DNA of 64,000 nt from Aquilaria yunnanensis (GCA_039654915.1 CM077597.1:74960001-75024000), one strand, 5' to 3'; numbered from the stretch's first letter, positions 34,170-46,238 are shown. Numbers and translations are program-made. The notes: generated by a model not told the origin, from the letters alone.

Positions 34170-35270
34170 AGCTTGTATAAATGGATATTGTTTTCAATGG
34201 AAATATAAGATAGAAACGTTTTATTAATGTCCCAAACGGCCCTTGACCATTCACCCTGGTCCTTGTAAAACGAATTTGCCCTTGACCATTTTATGACTCT
34301 ATTTTATCGTCTTTCTTCATTAGGCCCCAGCTCCTACCCCTTCCTCCCTACTCCTTTGCCCCAACTCTCTTCCCTTTGTTGGCCTGCTTCTTTGGGAAAA
34401 AAGCATAATATGTGTCCGATCTCCCCGACTGCTTCGCCGCCCATCCTCCTCGATTTCCTCCACAACGGCGATGGATCTGAGGCAATGTGATGGTAATGCC
34501 TCCTCCACAGAATCATACGCGTGCGTCGGCAAGGTTCAATCGCTCCTCCTCGTCTGAATCCCAGAGCTCGAATCCTCCATTATCGTTGCTCTCCGTTCCA
34601 CAATTTCCACACCCATTTTCTCCATCGGCCCATAGATCCCGACCTTCAGATCTCAATTCCCCAGTTTTGCCGGTGAATTTTCCGATCACTTCCAGTGGGT
34701 CGATTCTCAGCCCAAATGCGAATAAAAAATCAAACGAATAATGTCTGTAGGGTTTAGGGTAGCACGGGCAGAGGGAAGGCCATGGTGGCTTTAGCGTGGT
34801 TGGAGAGGAACATTCGAATGGCGTCGCTGGACCGCTTGCCGGAGGAGACTGCGAGCAGAAGGAGAGAAAGTCGGGTAGATCGGCGGTGACTCGGTTGCTG
34901 CGACGTGCTTGCTTTAGGTACCTCTCCTCTGCCTGTCCGTGACCCCGACTGCCCTGCCATCGCCGTTGAAGCAGATTCCAGCCATGGATACGGCGGTTGG
35001 GAGGTGATGGCAATAACAGTGAAGATCAGAACAATGAACACAAAAACAAAGCAACACAGATTGCCGATGTGTTTTATCACGTTCTGGCCTATAGGTTCGT
35101 TGCCTAAATCAGATTCCTTTATGGGTCTGATTCGATTCTTAATCACCCAATACCCAGAAACTCCTACTCTCCTCGTCTTCCTCGCCGGCCGTCGCCATCG
35201 CCCCACCGTCAAGACGGAGGTCACCGAACCATCAATTTCCACCTTAAGTTCATCGCATTGAGGTATTCTT
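34170..35270 (+). other. GC-richer, possibly host-derived 5' gene region
   Basis: A TATA-like TATAAATG at 34176 is followed by a CT-rich stretch (34310-34400) and a GC-rich segment with several mid-length open frames on both strands. On plus, 34490-34741 is rich in Ser/Pro (SARFNRSSSSESQSSNPP) and 34905-35261 is also open. On minus, 34513-35013 is open too. I cannot decide the strand or name a product, and no transposon motif is visible. It could be the 5' part of a host gene or gene fragment; composition differs from the flanking repeats. Confidence 0.25.
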
Positions 35271-37163
35271 ATACTTTACAAGCTCTTTTGTGGTAGAATC
35301 TTGCAATTGGATTGCAGGATGAGCTTAAATGAAATGCATTTAGCGATTTGATCTAAATGAATTGCTGCCATAAAAAATGAACTAGAAATTGCCATTTGTA
35401 GATCTGTTTGCATGCCTGTGCTTCTGTTATTCGCTAAGCTCCTACTTGTGAGAGAAATTGCTACTGCTAAAACTATTTACGTATAGGCAAATATATGTCT
35501 GTGAGATTATTCTTCCTACTCGATCGCAGATAAATGGCAGCAATTGTTAGAAAAATTTGCAGAACTTTTACTAAATGTAATATCTTTTATGTTGGCAATT
35601 ATGAAAATTACGGTTTATGATTAGGAGTCATGATATTATTTATATTTGATTCCTTTTAAATCATTTTTTTTTCAGTTTAATTTGATTTACACTTCCAACT
35701 CGGTGCAGGTCCTTTTGGTTGAAAATGGGTTAAAGAAATTGGACTGGTTTTGGAAAAGAAAATTCTGCAGTAATCTTCTTTGAAATTGCATGTTTGACTG
35801 GCACATTGACTTTTTGCATCTCTTGTCTTTTGGGCCTTAAACTTTGAAGTCCGACCTCTTATTGCATTTGAAAGTTGCTCAAAGTTGTGGTTCTGACTCT
35901 CTGTTCCAAAAGTAAGTCCAACATTTGGAAAAGCTTGTTGTTATAAAGTTCAGTAGAGGTCTCGGCACAGATATTGGTTTTAGTGGCCCTAGGTAAGAAC
36001 CTTATGATTCCTTGAAAGGTACAATAGAAAAAAAAAATAGGTTTATCTGTGGGACTTGTTAACAGCAGAGTACTTGAAATGCATATGCTGGATCATTATT
36101 GGGCCTCTTCTGAATGCATATTCTGATGTTCGGACAGGTGCATATGAGCAAACTCATAATGGAGTGTGCTTGTGTGTATGTGCACTTTTTCTTCTTGTAT
36201 TTTCCTCCTTGTTTTTTGTTTTTGTTAATCACTTTCAGCATATATCATTGCTAGTTTGCCTTAACCAAGGTTTCATCTAACATCAGCATATAAATATACA
36301 TGTGTTTTGCTTGCGAAGAATTGTTTTGACATAGTTTAGGATTTAGGATAAAAAATCCCGCTCTTACCCTGTAAAATGGGATTGTCGAAAGCAAGCAGAG
36401 GCTCTCTGTTTTTCATTATGATTATGTATACAGCCACCCCTTACTTATGGTATAAGAGTCTTACGACAAGAAAACTAGCTAGAACTAGAAGAGCGTCCAC
36501 AGAGTAACCATGTATATCCAAATATACACGTAATGTTACGTATCATTCCAGTCGAAGTAATTCTAGAACGATCAATTGGAATGAACTGACTTACTTCAAG
36601 GTTTTAAAATCATTTTCATTGGTGACTTAGTTTACTATATTGAAGTTATTTGTACTGAATTTTGAATATTGGTAATTTTAGAGGCATTTTATGGGGTTGA
36701 GCCATTGAATTGATAAAATAAAAATTTATAGAAAGCAAAAGATAGGAGGCAGAGAAAAATTGGACACATGGCATAAAAATAGGATAGGGGATAGGAGGGG
36801 CACAGAGGAAAGGGAGACAGAGGAGCCATATTCAGCATAAGGGGAGTAGAAATCATACGAAGCCTGGCACAAAGCTGAAAAAGAATTTGATCAACAACCT
36901 TTCTGCACATCTTTATATTTGGTTCTAACTACAATTTGTTTCTATCCTTCCATTTCTCTCCTTCCATAGATGATAAATTGTAGCTAAGATCCTGTCCTTT
37001 TAGTCATTCTGAAAATATGCAAGGATTTTGTAGAATTTCCTCCAATTGCAAACACTGCCGCCAAGTCTATGGCTCCATGTACTCATCATTAATATCTTCA
37101 TTTTCAAAATAAGAAAAGTATAGCTAGCAATCCTTTACTAATAGCAGCATAGGACGAAGAACA
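35271..37163. other. Intron-like or intergenic AT-rich stretch
   Basis: About 1.9 kb with no coding, LTR or repeat motif that I can support. Base composition and T-rich tracts resemble plant introns or intergenic DNA. Confidence 0.35.
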
Positions 37164-37181
37164 AAAATGTGTTTGGAAGCC

Positions 37182-37345
37182 TAGTGATAGAGAGGACGAT
37201 GTGGCAGTTACGGGGATACAATGAACCAATGCACTCAGATTTGGTGAAAGTGGCTCTGCACATGTTCGAAGCATATGAAAGGCTGGAGAAGACTCGTGCC
37301 TACTTGAACCTTTCGACAAATTCAAATTGGAACGTCATTAGTATG
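37182..37345 (+). pseudogene. Possible host exon fragment
   Basis: A plus frame reads VIERTMWQLRGYNEPMHSDL, then VKVALHMFEAYERLEKTRAY, which looks like ordinary protein (helical, mixed composition) rather than transposon sequence. It has a possible acceptor (GAAGCCTAG) before and a possible donor (AAG, GTTCTT) after. I do not recognise the family. The solo LTR at 37406 lies just downstream and the pre-insertion sequence stays open across it for about 20 more codons. Confidence 0.25.
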
Positions 37346-37405
37346 AAGGTTCTTATCTTCAACGCCATAGGGGAGACCATGACGCTAATGATGCACTGCT
37401 ATTGT

Positions 37406-38821
37406 TGTTAGTGTTGTGCCCAAAAAGCCAATCATAATATGATTGTATTTTTGCACATTGAGTCATGATATTTTATTAAGGTATTAATCCAACAATTATG
37501 TTTGTTGTTTTGTTTTTGTGTAACGTACTAAACATAATTGTAACCGTAGAATAATGATATTCTTAAACGTTCTTGGTCTAGTATCATTGTGGAGAGGGTT
37601 ACAATAATACATAACGACTAGTATATGTGAAGACTAATATGAGATATGTAGTCTACATATGGGCACAAGTTGGAGAACTTATGTACTGGACCGACTCACC
37701 ATGAGAACACTTCATGGATCATTGTATGAGTGTTATAAGTGATTCTCATAGTGATCATGGTATATGTAGTCCTTCGACATAAGATTATTAAGATTCCCTA
37801 CATGTTAGTCACATACTTTGATACTTTTCTTTGTTGCTCGTAACTGAGTGAACTTGAAGGAGGTCATTGAGTATATCACATATCATGAAAAGAGATTTGT
37901 ATGATCAAAATGAGATTTGTCACTCCTATGTAACGAGAGTAATATCTTAGGGCCCCTTGATAGAGTGAGACATGGAAAATGTATGACAATTCTCGGATGA
38001 GTTGATATACGATATCAATGGCATCAGCTTAAGTTAGTCTATTCGATAATCAAGAAACCAAAGATTGGGCTATACGAGAGTGACACATTCCATGTCTCGT
38101 GTTTAGTTTTGATATCTTGGACAAAGAGACAATGGCATATATCGGTAATGATCATAAAAGTTTAGTTGAATTACCGATAATCTTGTCACTTGGGTAGCAA
38201 TGATGTGTTGCTAAACACCGCTAATTGTTTATGATTATAAATGTAATTCATGATCATAGCGAATATGGTAAAAGCATATTAGATTGCACACATAGGGTTA
38301 TTTGGATTATTAGAGTGTATGGGCTAATTATTTGGGTTATGATTTCATTTTAATTTTGTATTAATAATGGGCACAAGAGTTGAGCCATTATTAAGCTCAA
38401 AATTAAAGCCTAATTGAATTAGGGCTTTGAAACCCATTATGCTTGGAAGTTGAGTCTTACTATAAATACAGCTTTTAGTGAAAAATTCGCAAGTCTCCTT
38501 GCCCTAACCTCTCAAAAGGACAGCCGCACTTTTCTCTTGCAATTTCTTGGAGGACGCAAGCTAATACTACGAGCGCAAGCGAAACACATCTGTCGGGATG
38601 TGGTGAAAGTGTGGTGATCCTGAGAGACTTGTGTAGATACCATAGATATTTTGAACATGTCAATTGTTCAGGTTTTGTGATTCGACTTTACAGTTGAGTG
38701 AGAGATCTTAATCGAAAATTAGGTATGAAAATTTTTGAACACCTGGTTTAACACGTTTCACTTGGATTCTGGAGAGTTTCGGTTAAATTTTGCTGCGCTG
38801 TTTGGCCCCCAAAACCCAACA
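37406..38821 (+). mobile_element. Solo LTR of the CopA family
   Basis: 1,416 bp starting TGTTAGTGTTGTGCCC and ending AAACCCAACA. It aligns over its length with the CopA 5' LTR in inverse orientation. The 5-bp flanks ATTGT and ATTGC differ at one base, a plausible target-site duplication. No PBS or PPT adjoins it, so it is a solo LTR left by LTR-LTR recombination. Confidence 0.8.
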
Positions 38822-38985
38822 ATTGCTCATTCCAATTCATGGACTCATCACCTCAGTGGAGATACATAATACCCAATAGGGTGTCTTTTTTCACTAGTAA
38901 TCACTAGAGGGTCGGCCATGCTTTGCAGGGGTTGCTATGTACCTCTTCAAATTTCTAGACAGAGACTGCATGATGAGTTGGGACA

Positions 38986-40440
38986 ATTGGCAAGAAGAGT
39001 CATAATAAAGTCATAACAGCCACATAAGCATAAATACGTCCATAACCAAGCATAACAGTCATGTGAAACAAATCCGAGATAGATGAGCAACCCAGGTCTA
39101 AAAAAGAAAGTGCGATAAGTAGAAGATATGTTGGTGTCACTACTAGACTCTGTCAATCGAAAATCAGAAGCTCTTGGATCGACGCAAGATAGGGGTAGAG
39201 GAGCCAACATGGGTGGGAGGCGAAGGAGGGAAAGGACCAGGAAGAGAGGAGGTCATCTGGGCAGCAAGGGGTGGTGGAACGGGGGCAGCGGCAGCGGCAG
39301 CATGCTCAGGCATAGCTAGAAGGGTGTGGGCACTGCCAAGTCCAAAATGTTGTAAGAGAAGATCCACTTGTGCTTGCAACTCCTTGATCTCTTGTTCAAG
39401 GCGCGCAAGAGGATTTTGTGGTCGTGAATTGTCTACAACTTCTTGAATTGGAGCAGGTTGAGCTATTGACGAGGGATATGCTGCAGTGCCGGCATTGCCA
39501 CTTAGTCATGCAATCGGCTCAGTACAGGAGGAATCTTTGAAGTTATCCTTGAGGGTTGCATCAAGAGCAGCTTGGTAAGCGGTAGGGATCCACTGCCAAG
39601 AATGGCCTGTGAACTCAAGAGCACTCTTCTCCAAGCGCTTTTTGCCCGTGAGAGAAAGCGGAGCAAGGGAGGTAAGAATGTCACCTGAACAATCAACCTG
39701 AAGATGCTCAAGGAGGCGGGAGATGAGATCGAAATAAGGAAGAGAGAGCCTTTGTTTGGTGTTGTTTCGAGCCTGAATTATGTGCTTGAGGATCCGTCCA
39801 CCAAAGTCAATAGAAGAACATTTTATCAACTTATACATTAGGCAGGAATCCTTTTTTGTAATAGTGCTAAAGTTGTTTCTAGGTCGGAGAACACCTCTAA
39901 CAATCTAATGCAACATTCGATGATTAGCAGTGAGTAAGTTGGGAGAGGGATGAGAGGGAAAAGCCTTAGCTTTTTGAACTACTTCGGCAAAGAAATAGTT
40001 AAGGGCTTCCGATTCAATGTTGGAATCCTTAGCTTCTGAAACATGCTCCACGCCAATAACTTGACAAATTAAAGCTGGAGTGATTTCAACTGTTTTTCCT
40101 CGCACAAAACTGGTTAACTGAAATATATCCCCGAAGTGCTTTATCCGTAAATTGCAGAAAAATTCTTTCACTAAAGAGGAGTAACCCTCTGGCTTGGCCT
40201 CACAAAAAGGAACCAAATTAAGCTTTTCAAGCCAAATGATAACCTCATCAAACTGCTCAAGATGCAACAAATATCTACTCACAACAAAGCCTGGACAGAA
40301 GTTTCGCTTGTTTATCTAGCTTTGAGAGCTTTTTAGTCGGAGGTGAGACGGCTTGTTAGTCGGAGGAGTTGAGGGAGAGACAAGGGCGCTTTTTGGAGCA
40401 GTTCACCGGTTTCGCAGAGGTGCTCTTCCCTTTTTCGCTT
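38986..40440 (-). pseudogene. Left arm: inverted, truncated copy of the plant-transposon-protein gene
   Basis: This is the reverse complement of 40596-42069 at roughly 90 percent identity. The minus frame holds VKEFFCNLRIKHFGDIFQLT, VRGKTVEITPALICQVIGVE (40200-40040), then MYKLIKCSSIDFGGRILKHI (39838-39780) and the C-terminal QAQVDLLLQHFGLGSAHTLL with an Ala/Pro-rich tail (39379-39220). A stop replaces a Trp codon near 39905 and another stop truncates it near 39506. The start codon and first about 25 codons are missing, as are the PPT and LTR. This region of the protein resembles the 'putative plant transposon protein' domain (PF20167-like, from memory). Confidence 0.65.
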
Positions 40441-40521
40441 CGCCTTCCTTGTTTCGAAATCCCCCAATTCGCAACCCTCATCCTCTACTGCTGCCTTACT
40501 CTGATTCTTGGATCTTTGACC

Positions 40522-41835
40522 ATGGCACACACAAGGGGGCCCGGTTCGACGCACAAACGTCCCCAAGGGATTGATTCTCACCCTCCTTCTCGACCGGGCA
40601 AGCGATTGAAGCGAAGTGCACTTCCGCGAAACCGGCGAACTACTCCAAAAAGTGCCCTTGTCTTTCCCTCGACTCTTCCGACTGACAAGTCGTCTCACAC
40701 CACCACTGAGGTACCTCAACCTCCTCCTGTGCTTTACTTGATAGACATATCTGAGGAGACTATAGCAGATATTAGGCAGTGAAATTTCTGTCCAGGCTTT
40801 GTTATGAGTAGATATTTGTTGCATCTTTAGCAGTTTGATGAGGTTATCACTTGGCTTGAAAAGCTTAATTTGGTTTCTTTTTGTGAGGCCAAGCCAGATG
40901 ACTACTCCTCTTTAGTGAAAGAATTTTTCTGCAATTTATGGATAAAGCACTCTGGGGATATATTTCAGTTAACCAGTTTTGTGCAAGGAAAAACGGTTGA
41001 AATCACTCCAGCTTTAATTTGTCAAGTTATTGTCGTGAAGCATCTTTCAGAAGCTAAGGATTTCGACATTGAATCGGAAGCCCTTAACTATTTCTTTGCC
41101 GAAGTAGTTCAAAAAGCTAAGGTTTTTCCCTTCCATCCCTCTCCCAACTTACTCACTACTAATCATCGAATGTTGCATTGGATTGTTGGAGGTGTTCTCC
41201 GACCTAGAAACAACTTTAGCACTGTGACAAAATAGGATTCCTACCTAATGTATAAGTTGATAAAGTGTTCTCCTATTGACTTTGGTGGACGGATCCTCAA
41301 GCACATGATTCAGGCTCGAAACAACACCAAACAGAGGCTCTCTCTTCCTTATTTCGGTCTCATCTCCGCTCTCCTTGAGCATCTTTAGGTTGATTGTTCA
41401 GGTGACATTCTTACCTCCCTTGCTCCGCTTTCTCTCACAGGCAAAAAGCACTTGGAGAAAAGTGCTCTTGAGTTCACAGGCCATTCTTGGCAGCAGATCC
41501 CTACTGCTTACCAAGCTGCTCTTGATGCAACCATCAAGGATAACTTCAAAGATTCTTCCTGTGTTGAGCCAGTTGTAGGACTAAGTGGCAATGCCGGCAC
41601 TGCAGCAAATCCCTCGTCAACAGCTCAACCCGCTACAGTTCAAGAAGCTATGGACAATTCAGGACCACAAAATCCTCTTGCGCGGCTTGAACAAGAGATC
41701 AAGGAGTTGCAAGCACAAATGGATCTTCTCTTACGACACTTTGGACTTGGCGATGCCCACACCCTTCCAGCTATGCCTGAGCATACTGCCGCTGCCGCTG
41801 CCGCTGCCCCCGTTCCACCACCCCTTGCTGCCTGA
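40522..41835 (+). pseudogene. Right arm: plant-transposon-protein gene (PF20167-like), broken
   Basis: The start at 40522 (MAHTRGPGSTHKRPQG) is followed by a basic, low-complexity N-terminus, then the conserved core VKEFFCNLWIKHSGDIFQLT, VQGKTVEITPALICQVI, MYKLIKCSPIDFGGRILKHM and RLSLPYFGLISALLEHL. The tail has a coiled coil (LEQEIKELQAQMDLLLRHFG) and an Ala/Pro-rich end. Stops at about 40780, 40830, 41233 and 41386 interrupt one continuous frame. Function unknown; such genes occur in non-autonomous LTR elements and may replace gag-pol. Its position before Sirevirus-like PPTs suggests it belonged to such an element. Confidence 0.65.
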
Positions 41836-42109
41836 TGACCTCTTCTCCTCCTGGTGCTTTCCCTCCTTCGCCTCCCACCCATGTTGGCTCCTCCACCCCT
41901 GTCTTGCGTCGATCCAGGAGCTTCTGATTTCTGGTTGATAGAGTCTAGTAGTGACACCGACATATCTTGGGTTGCTCATCTATCTCGAATTTGTTCCACA
42001 TGACTGTTATGCTTAGTTATGGACGTATTTATGCTTATGTGGCTGTTATGACTTTATTATGCTTCTTGTTTCACTTGATGCTTGTGCTTATATCTGTTCT
42101 TCATTTTTT

Positions 42110-42440
42110 TTTATTATGACAAAAAGGGGGAGACAATTAGTGGTTGTTGTTATTGATTATTTGCTTTTATTGATTCAAGAATTATATGCAAGAAGTGAGG
42201 GGGAGTAGTATTGTTATGATGAAGAAGAGGGGAGCATGATTATATTTCCTTGTTGTTACTTGTGGAAGTGATTGGATTTCTATATGTGCTGGATATTGGT
42301 GGTTGTTTTGTTGTCTTTTAACAGGAAGGATTGCTCATTTTTCAAGGGAAACTATGGCAAAATTTTTCCGAAATCTTTACACTTGACTCCCTCAAATATT
42401 TATTTCCAAAGGGTTTTGTTATCATAAAAAAGGGGGAGAT
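42110..42440 (+). other. Multiple polypurine tracts (Sirevirus-like)
   Basis: The motifs ATGACAAAAAGGGGGAGAC (about 42116), GAGGGGGAGTAG (about 42198) and AAAAAAGGGGGAGAT (about 42426) lie before an LTR start TGTTGGATTTG at 42441. Repeated AAAAGGGGGAGA tracts upstream of the 3' LTR are a known hallmark of Sireviruses (Ty1/copia). The last one adjoins the LTR and is the working PPT. Confidence 0.65.
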
Positions 42441-43035
42441 TGTTGGATTTGTTCCAAAGAAATCTTTAATTTTGATGATGACAAGTGATTTGTGTTAATA
42501 TTTTTAATCTCACTTCCTTGGTCAAAATAAGGTAAATTGAACTTATGGTTAATTTCCAAGTGTGATAAGTGTTATCTCACAAAAATATGTTTTAAGAGCA
42601 TTGAGGAAAATTCCTTTTGAAAAGAAACTAGTAGGTTATTAACTTAGGTTAATGTTTGAATCAAGTTTGATTTCCAAATGACAAGTGTTTTTAAGTTGTT
42701 TCAAGTCTTTATTTTCCTTTTGAAAAGAAAGTAGTAGGTTATTAACTTAGGTTAATGTTTGAATCAAAGACTTGAAACAACTCGAAAACACTTGTCATTT
42801 GGAAATCAAACTTGATTCAAACATTAACCTAAGTTAATAACCTATTAGTTTCTTTTCAAAAGGAATTTTCCTCAATGCTCTGAAAACATATTTTTGTGAG
42901 ATAACACTTGTCACACTTGGAAATTAACCATAAGTTCAATTTACCTTATTTTGACCAAGGAAGTGAGATTAAAAATATTAACACAAATCACTTGTCATCA
43001 TCAAAATTAAAGATTTCTTTGGAACAAATCCAACA
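42441..43035. repeat. 595-bp near-perfect hairpin made of an LTR start and its inverse
   Basis: Left arm 42441-42710 and right arm 42766-43035 are 270 bp each and reverse complements with only a handful of mismatches. The ends are TGTTGGATTTG...CAAATCCAACA. The 55-base loop repeats part of the left arm (ACTTAGGTTAATGTTTGAATCA). The left arm is the expected LTR start after the Sirevirus-like PPT, so the right arm is an inverted copy of it. It lies against the cut end of gypsy copy G1. Confidence 0.85.
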
Positions 43036-44865
43036 TAGGTAATGCCTCCACTGCTTAAGAGCAAAGATCATTGCTGCTAACTCCAGATCATGAACTGGAT
43101 AATTCTTCTCATGAGGCCTTAGTTGCCTTGACCCATAGGCTATTGCTTGTTTCCCTTGCATTAAGACACAACCTACGCCTACTTAAGAAGTGTCAGTGTA
43201 AACTATATACTCCTTAGTAGGGTCTAGTAAGACCAGCATTGGGGCTGTAGTCAATCTTTCGTTAAGTTCTTGAAAACTAGCCTGACATTGCTCACCCCAC
43301 TCAAACTTTTGGTCCTTTCTTGTCAATTGAGTGAGTGGAGCTGCTAGCACAGAAAATTTTGGGCACAAATCTCCTATAGTAGCCAGTAAGCCCTAGGAAG
43401 CTTCTTATGTCCCTCACAGTCTAAGGTTGCTTCCATTTCAAGACAGCTTTAATTTTCTTGGGATCAACAGCTAAACCATGCTCATTGATCACATGTCCGA
43501 GAAATCCAATTTCCTTAGCTTAGAATTGGCATTTACTTAGTTTTCCATATAACTCATGTTCCTTTAATAGGCTTAGCACCACTCTTAGGTGCTCCTTATG
43601 GGCTTCTTCATCCTTTGAGTACACCAATATGTTATCAATAAATACAACAACAAAGTGGTTCAAATAAGCCTTGAACATTCTTTGTATGAGGTCCATGAAA
43701 AAGGCTGGCGCATTAGTGAGCTCAAATGGCATCACCGTGTACTCAAAGTGACCATATCTGGTCCTGAAAGCTGTCTTTGGGACATCTTCTTCCTTGACTC
43801 TCAGCTGGAAGTATCCAGATCTGAGGTCTATCTTGGAAAAGACCTTAGCTCCCTTCAACTGATCAAATAGATCCTCAATCCTTGGGAGCGGGTATTTATT
43901 CTTAATGGTTAGTGCATTGAGCTTCCTGTAATCAATACACAACCTAAGGGTTCTATCTTTCTTCTTTACAAAAAGTACGGGTGCTCCCCAGGGAGATGTA
44001 CTTGGCCTTATGAAACCCTTCTCAAGAAACTCTTCCAGTTGATTTCTTAGCTCTACCATTTTAGGAATAGCCATCCTGTAAGGAGCAATAGATGCTGGTG
44101 TAGCACCTGGCACCAATCTGATTTCAAACTCAACCTCCCTTGCAGGAGGGAGTCTTGGAAGATCTGTGGGGAACACTTCAGGGAATTCTTTTATTATGGG
44201 TATTTTACCCAGCTCTATTTCCACTTCAGTTCCATTTAACCCTAAGTATTCACTTTTTATTATTAGGGGTTTGTGTTCCACCACCTTTAAGAGATTTTCT
44301 GGGACTAACCCAAATGATTTTTCCAGAGATTGGGGTCTGTGCCCAGGAAGACAAATTTGCCTAGCAGGGCAGTCTATGACTACCCTGTTGGCACTAAGCC
44401 AGTTCATACCTAGTATGATATCATATCCATTAGTATCCAAGACCATCAGGTCAGCTTTAAGCTCTAGTTCACCAAGCCTAAGCATGCAATTTTTCACCAT
44501 ATGGTATGTTATCATAACCTTATTTCTGGCAGTTTTAACCAAGTACATTTTATCCATATTACATACTTTTAGGTTCATATCTTTAATTAGCTTAGAGAAT
44601 ACTACTGATAAATATGCTCCAGTATCAAATAAAACTGATATTTTATAACCATTAACAATAATGGTACCTTTTAGAGCTTTCCTAACCAATCTATCCTGGT
44701 CCATATCTTCCTTATCATTCTCAGGGTCATCTCGTGCTCTCCTTGATGCTTCAATCTGGAAAACTCTTCCAGTAGCCTGAGGTTGTCTCTTCCTGCCCTT
44801 ATCTTGATCTCTTCCATATGGAGGTGGAGGCATATTGGGCTTCCTTATGGGCAATTGCCTCTGTG
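43036..44865 (-). pseudogene. G1 pol: protease, RT and part of RNase H (Tekay-like chromovirus)
   Basis: A 444-codon open minus frame (44854-43523) carries protease [14 protein letters not shown], the RT blocks [55 protein letters not shown], and the catalytic segment [20 protein letters not shown]. The last aspartate of the YxDD-type motif is Asn, so RT should be dead. After a stop at the CQF codon, the frame goes on with SFLGLTGYYRRFVPKFSVL and RNase H up to KQWRHYL, where it is cut by the hairpin at 43035. Another stop lies near 43425. Integrase is missing. Confidence 0.85.
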
Positions 44866-46238
44866 CCCATCTATTATTAAACCCTCTTGGGGTCCTCTGT
44901 TCTTCTCCCCTTACAGGACAGTCTTTTACCTAGTGGTCTTGGGCACCGCACTTAAGGCATCCAAAGTTGAGCCTATAACATGGCTTTTGGCCATGAAACT
45001 TCCCGCATGTTTCACATTGGGGTCCATAAGGGGATGCTCTCTTATCTCTTTTATCCTTTCTTGGCTCATATGCCAAGCCTTCCCTACCTCTTTTCTTAAA
45101 GGGCTTTTGCATCCCGCTAGTGCTTCCAGGGCCATTCATGGTTTGCCCCCTGAATTCTTGCTCTAGGGCCATAGCCCTCTGTACAATGTCGTGATATTTG
45201 TGGGCTCCCACTGCTCTGAGTATTTGCCTCAGCTCTGGCTTTAGTCCTCGAAGGAACCTTTTGGCCTTTAGATCTTCCCGACCATCGTACTTTGGGACAC
45301 ACCGTATAAGGTTACTGAACCTCTGTTCATATTCCAGTACTGAGAGCTCTTTCTGCTCAAGCAGGTCAAACTTAACCTACTTCTGATCCTTCAGCGCTTC
45401 ACTGAAGTATTGTCGTTGAAACATTTGCTAGAATTCAGCCCATTTCATTGCTCTTCTTCTCTAAGTTGGCCGCCTAGCATTTTTGCTAGCATAAGTCTTA
45501 TGGACTGCTCTCCATCATAATTCAGCATTTTCTTCCAATTTGAAGGTTGCCAGTAAGACCTTCTGAGAAGAGGAAACGTCCATCTTCTCAAAGATCTTTT
45601 CAATCTGGTTTACCCAGAATTCTGCCTCGTCTGGGTTACAGCTTCCTTTAAATGCTGGGGGTTTTATGGCAAGGAACCCCTCTAGCTGGCCTTCTCTTAT
45701 GCCTCCAGTATTATCAGTATTGGGCCTCCCTCTTTGGGCCTTCACTGCTCCAGTGGTGACAGTGAGTTGGGTAGGCCTTTCAATCTCTTTTATGTCCAGC
45801 TCTTCAGCATTTGGACTTTCTTCCTATTCTTCTCTTAGTTCTTGTCTGATCTCAGACCTTATCCTCTAGCTCTTGGATTTCTCCTTTCTTTATCATCATC
45901 ATTGTCATTCTCACTGGTCTGGTCACCTAGCACAGGTTCTGTCCTTGGCCTTCTTCTTATTGAGGATTCTCTTTGCCGCCCAGTAGGTTTTGGGACTTGT
46001 GCCTGACCCCTTGCTAGGATTTGCATTCTAATGACTAATTGGGCCATACTTGCTTGCATGGCCTCCATTATGGCTTCCATTCTTCCTTGGGCATCAAGGC
46101 TAGGCCCAACAACATTTGCCCTATTAGGCTCAGCAGCCCTAACTTGGGCCTCTGGCGCAAAGCCAGTATGCTCATTCCCTTAATGGGAAGTTTTATTTTC
46201 ATTTCAACCTCTAGTTTCTCGGCATTTCTGGTTCTCAT
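44866..46238 (-). pseudogene. G1 gag
   Basis: The minus start MRTRNAEKLEVEMKI (46238) precedes a glutamine-rich helix (MEAIMEAMQASMAQLVIRMQ), the Retrotrans_gag entry EGQLEGFLAIKPPAFKGSCN, EFWVNQIEKIFEKMDVSSSQ, then zinc-binding segments CETCGKFHGQKPCYRL and CLKCGAQDH...VKDCP. In the knuckle a Trp codon has become a stop (about 44930). Several frameshifts split it. Same family as G2; both are chromovirus-type. Confidence 0.75.

Noticed and set aside
34754..35242. 162-codon minus-strand frame with a hydrophobic segment
   Set aside because: Competing frames on both strands, no recognisable domain; kept only as part of the unresolved host-like region.
43520..44854. 444-codon frame as a possible host protease gene
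   Set aside because: The protease is followed in frame by gypsy RT and lies between matching gag and RNase H; it is retroelement pol.
44140..45166. Plus-strand frames over G1 pol and gag
   Set aside because: Antisense shadows of the minus-strand chromovirus frames.
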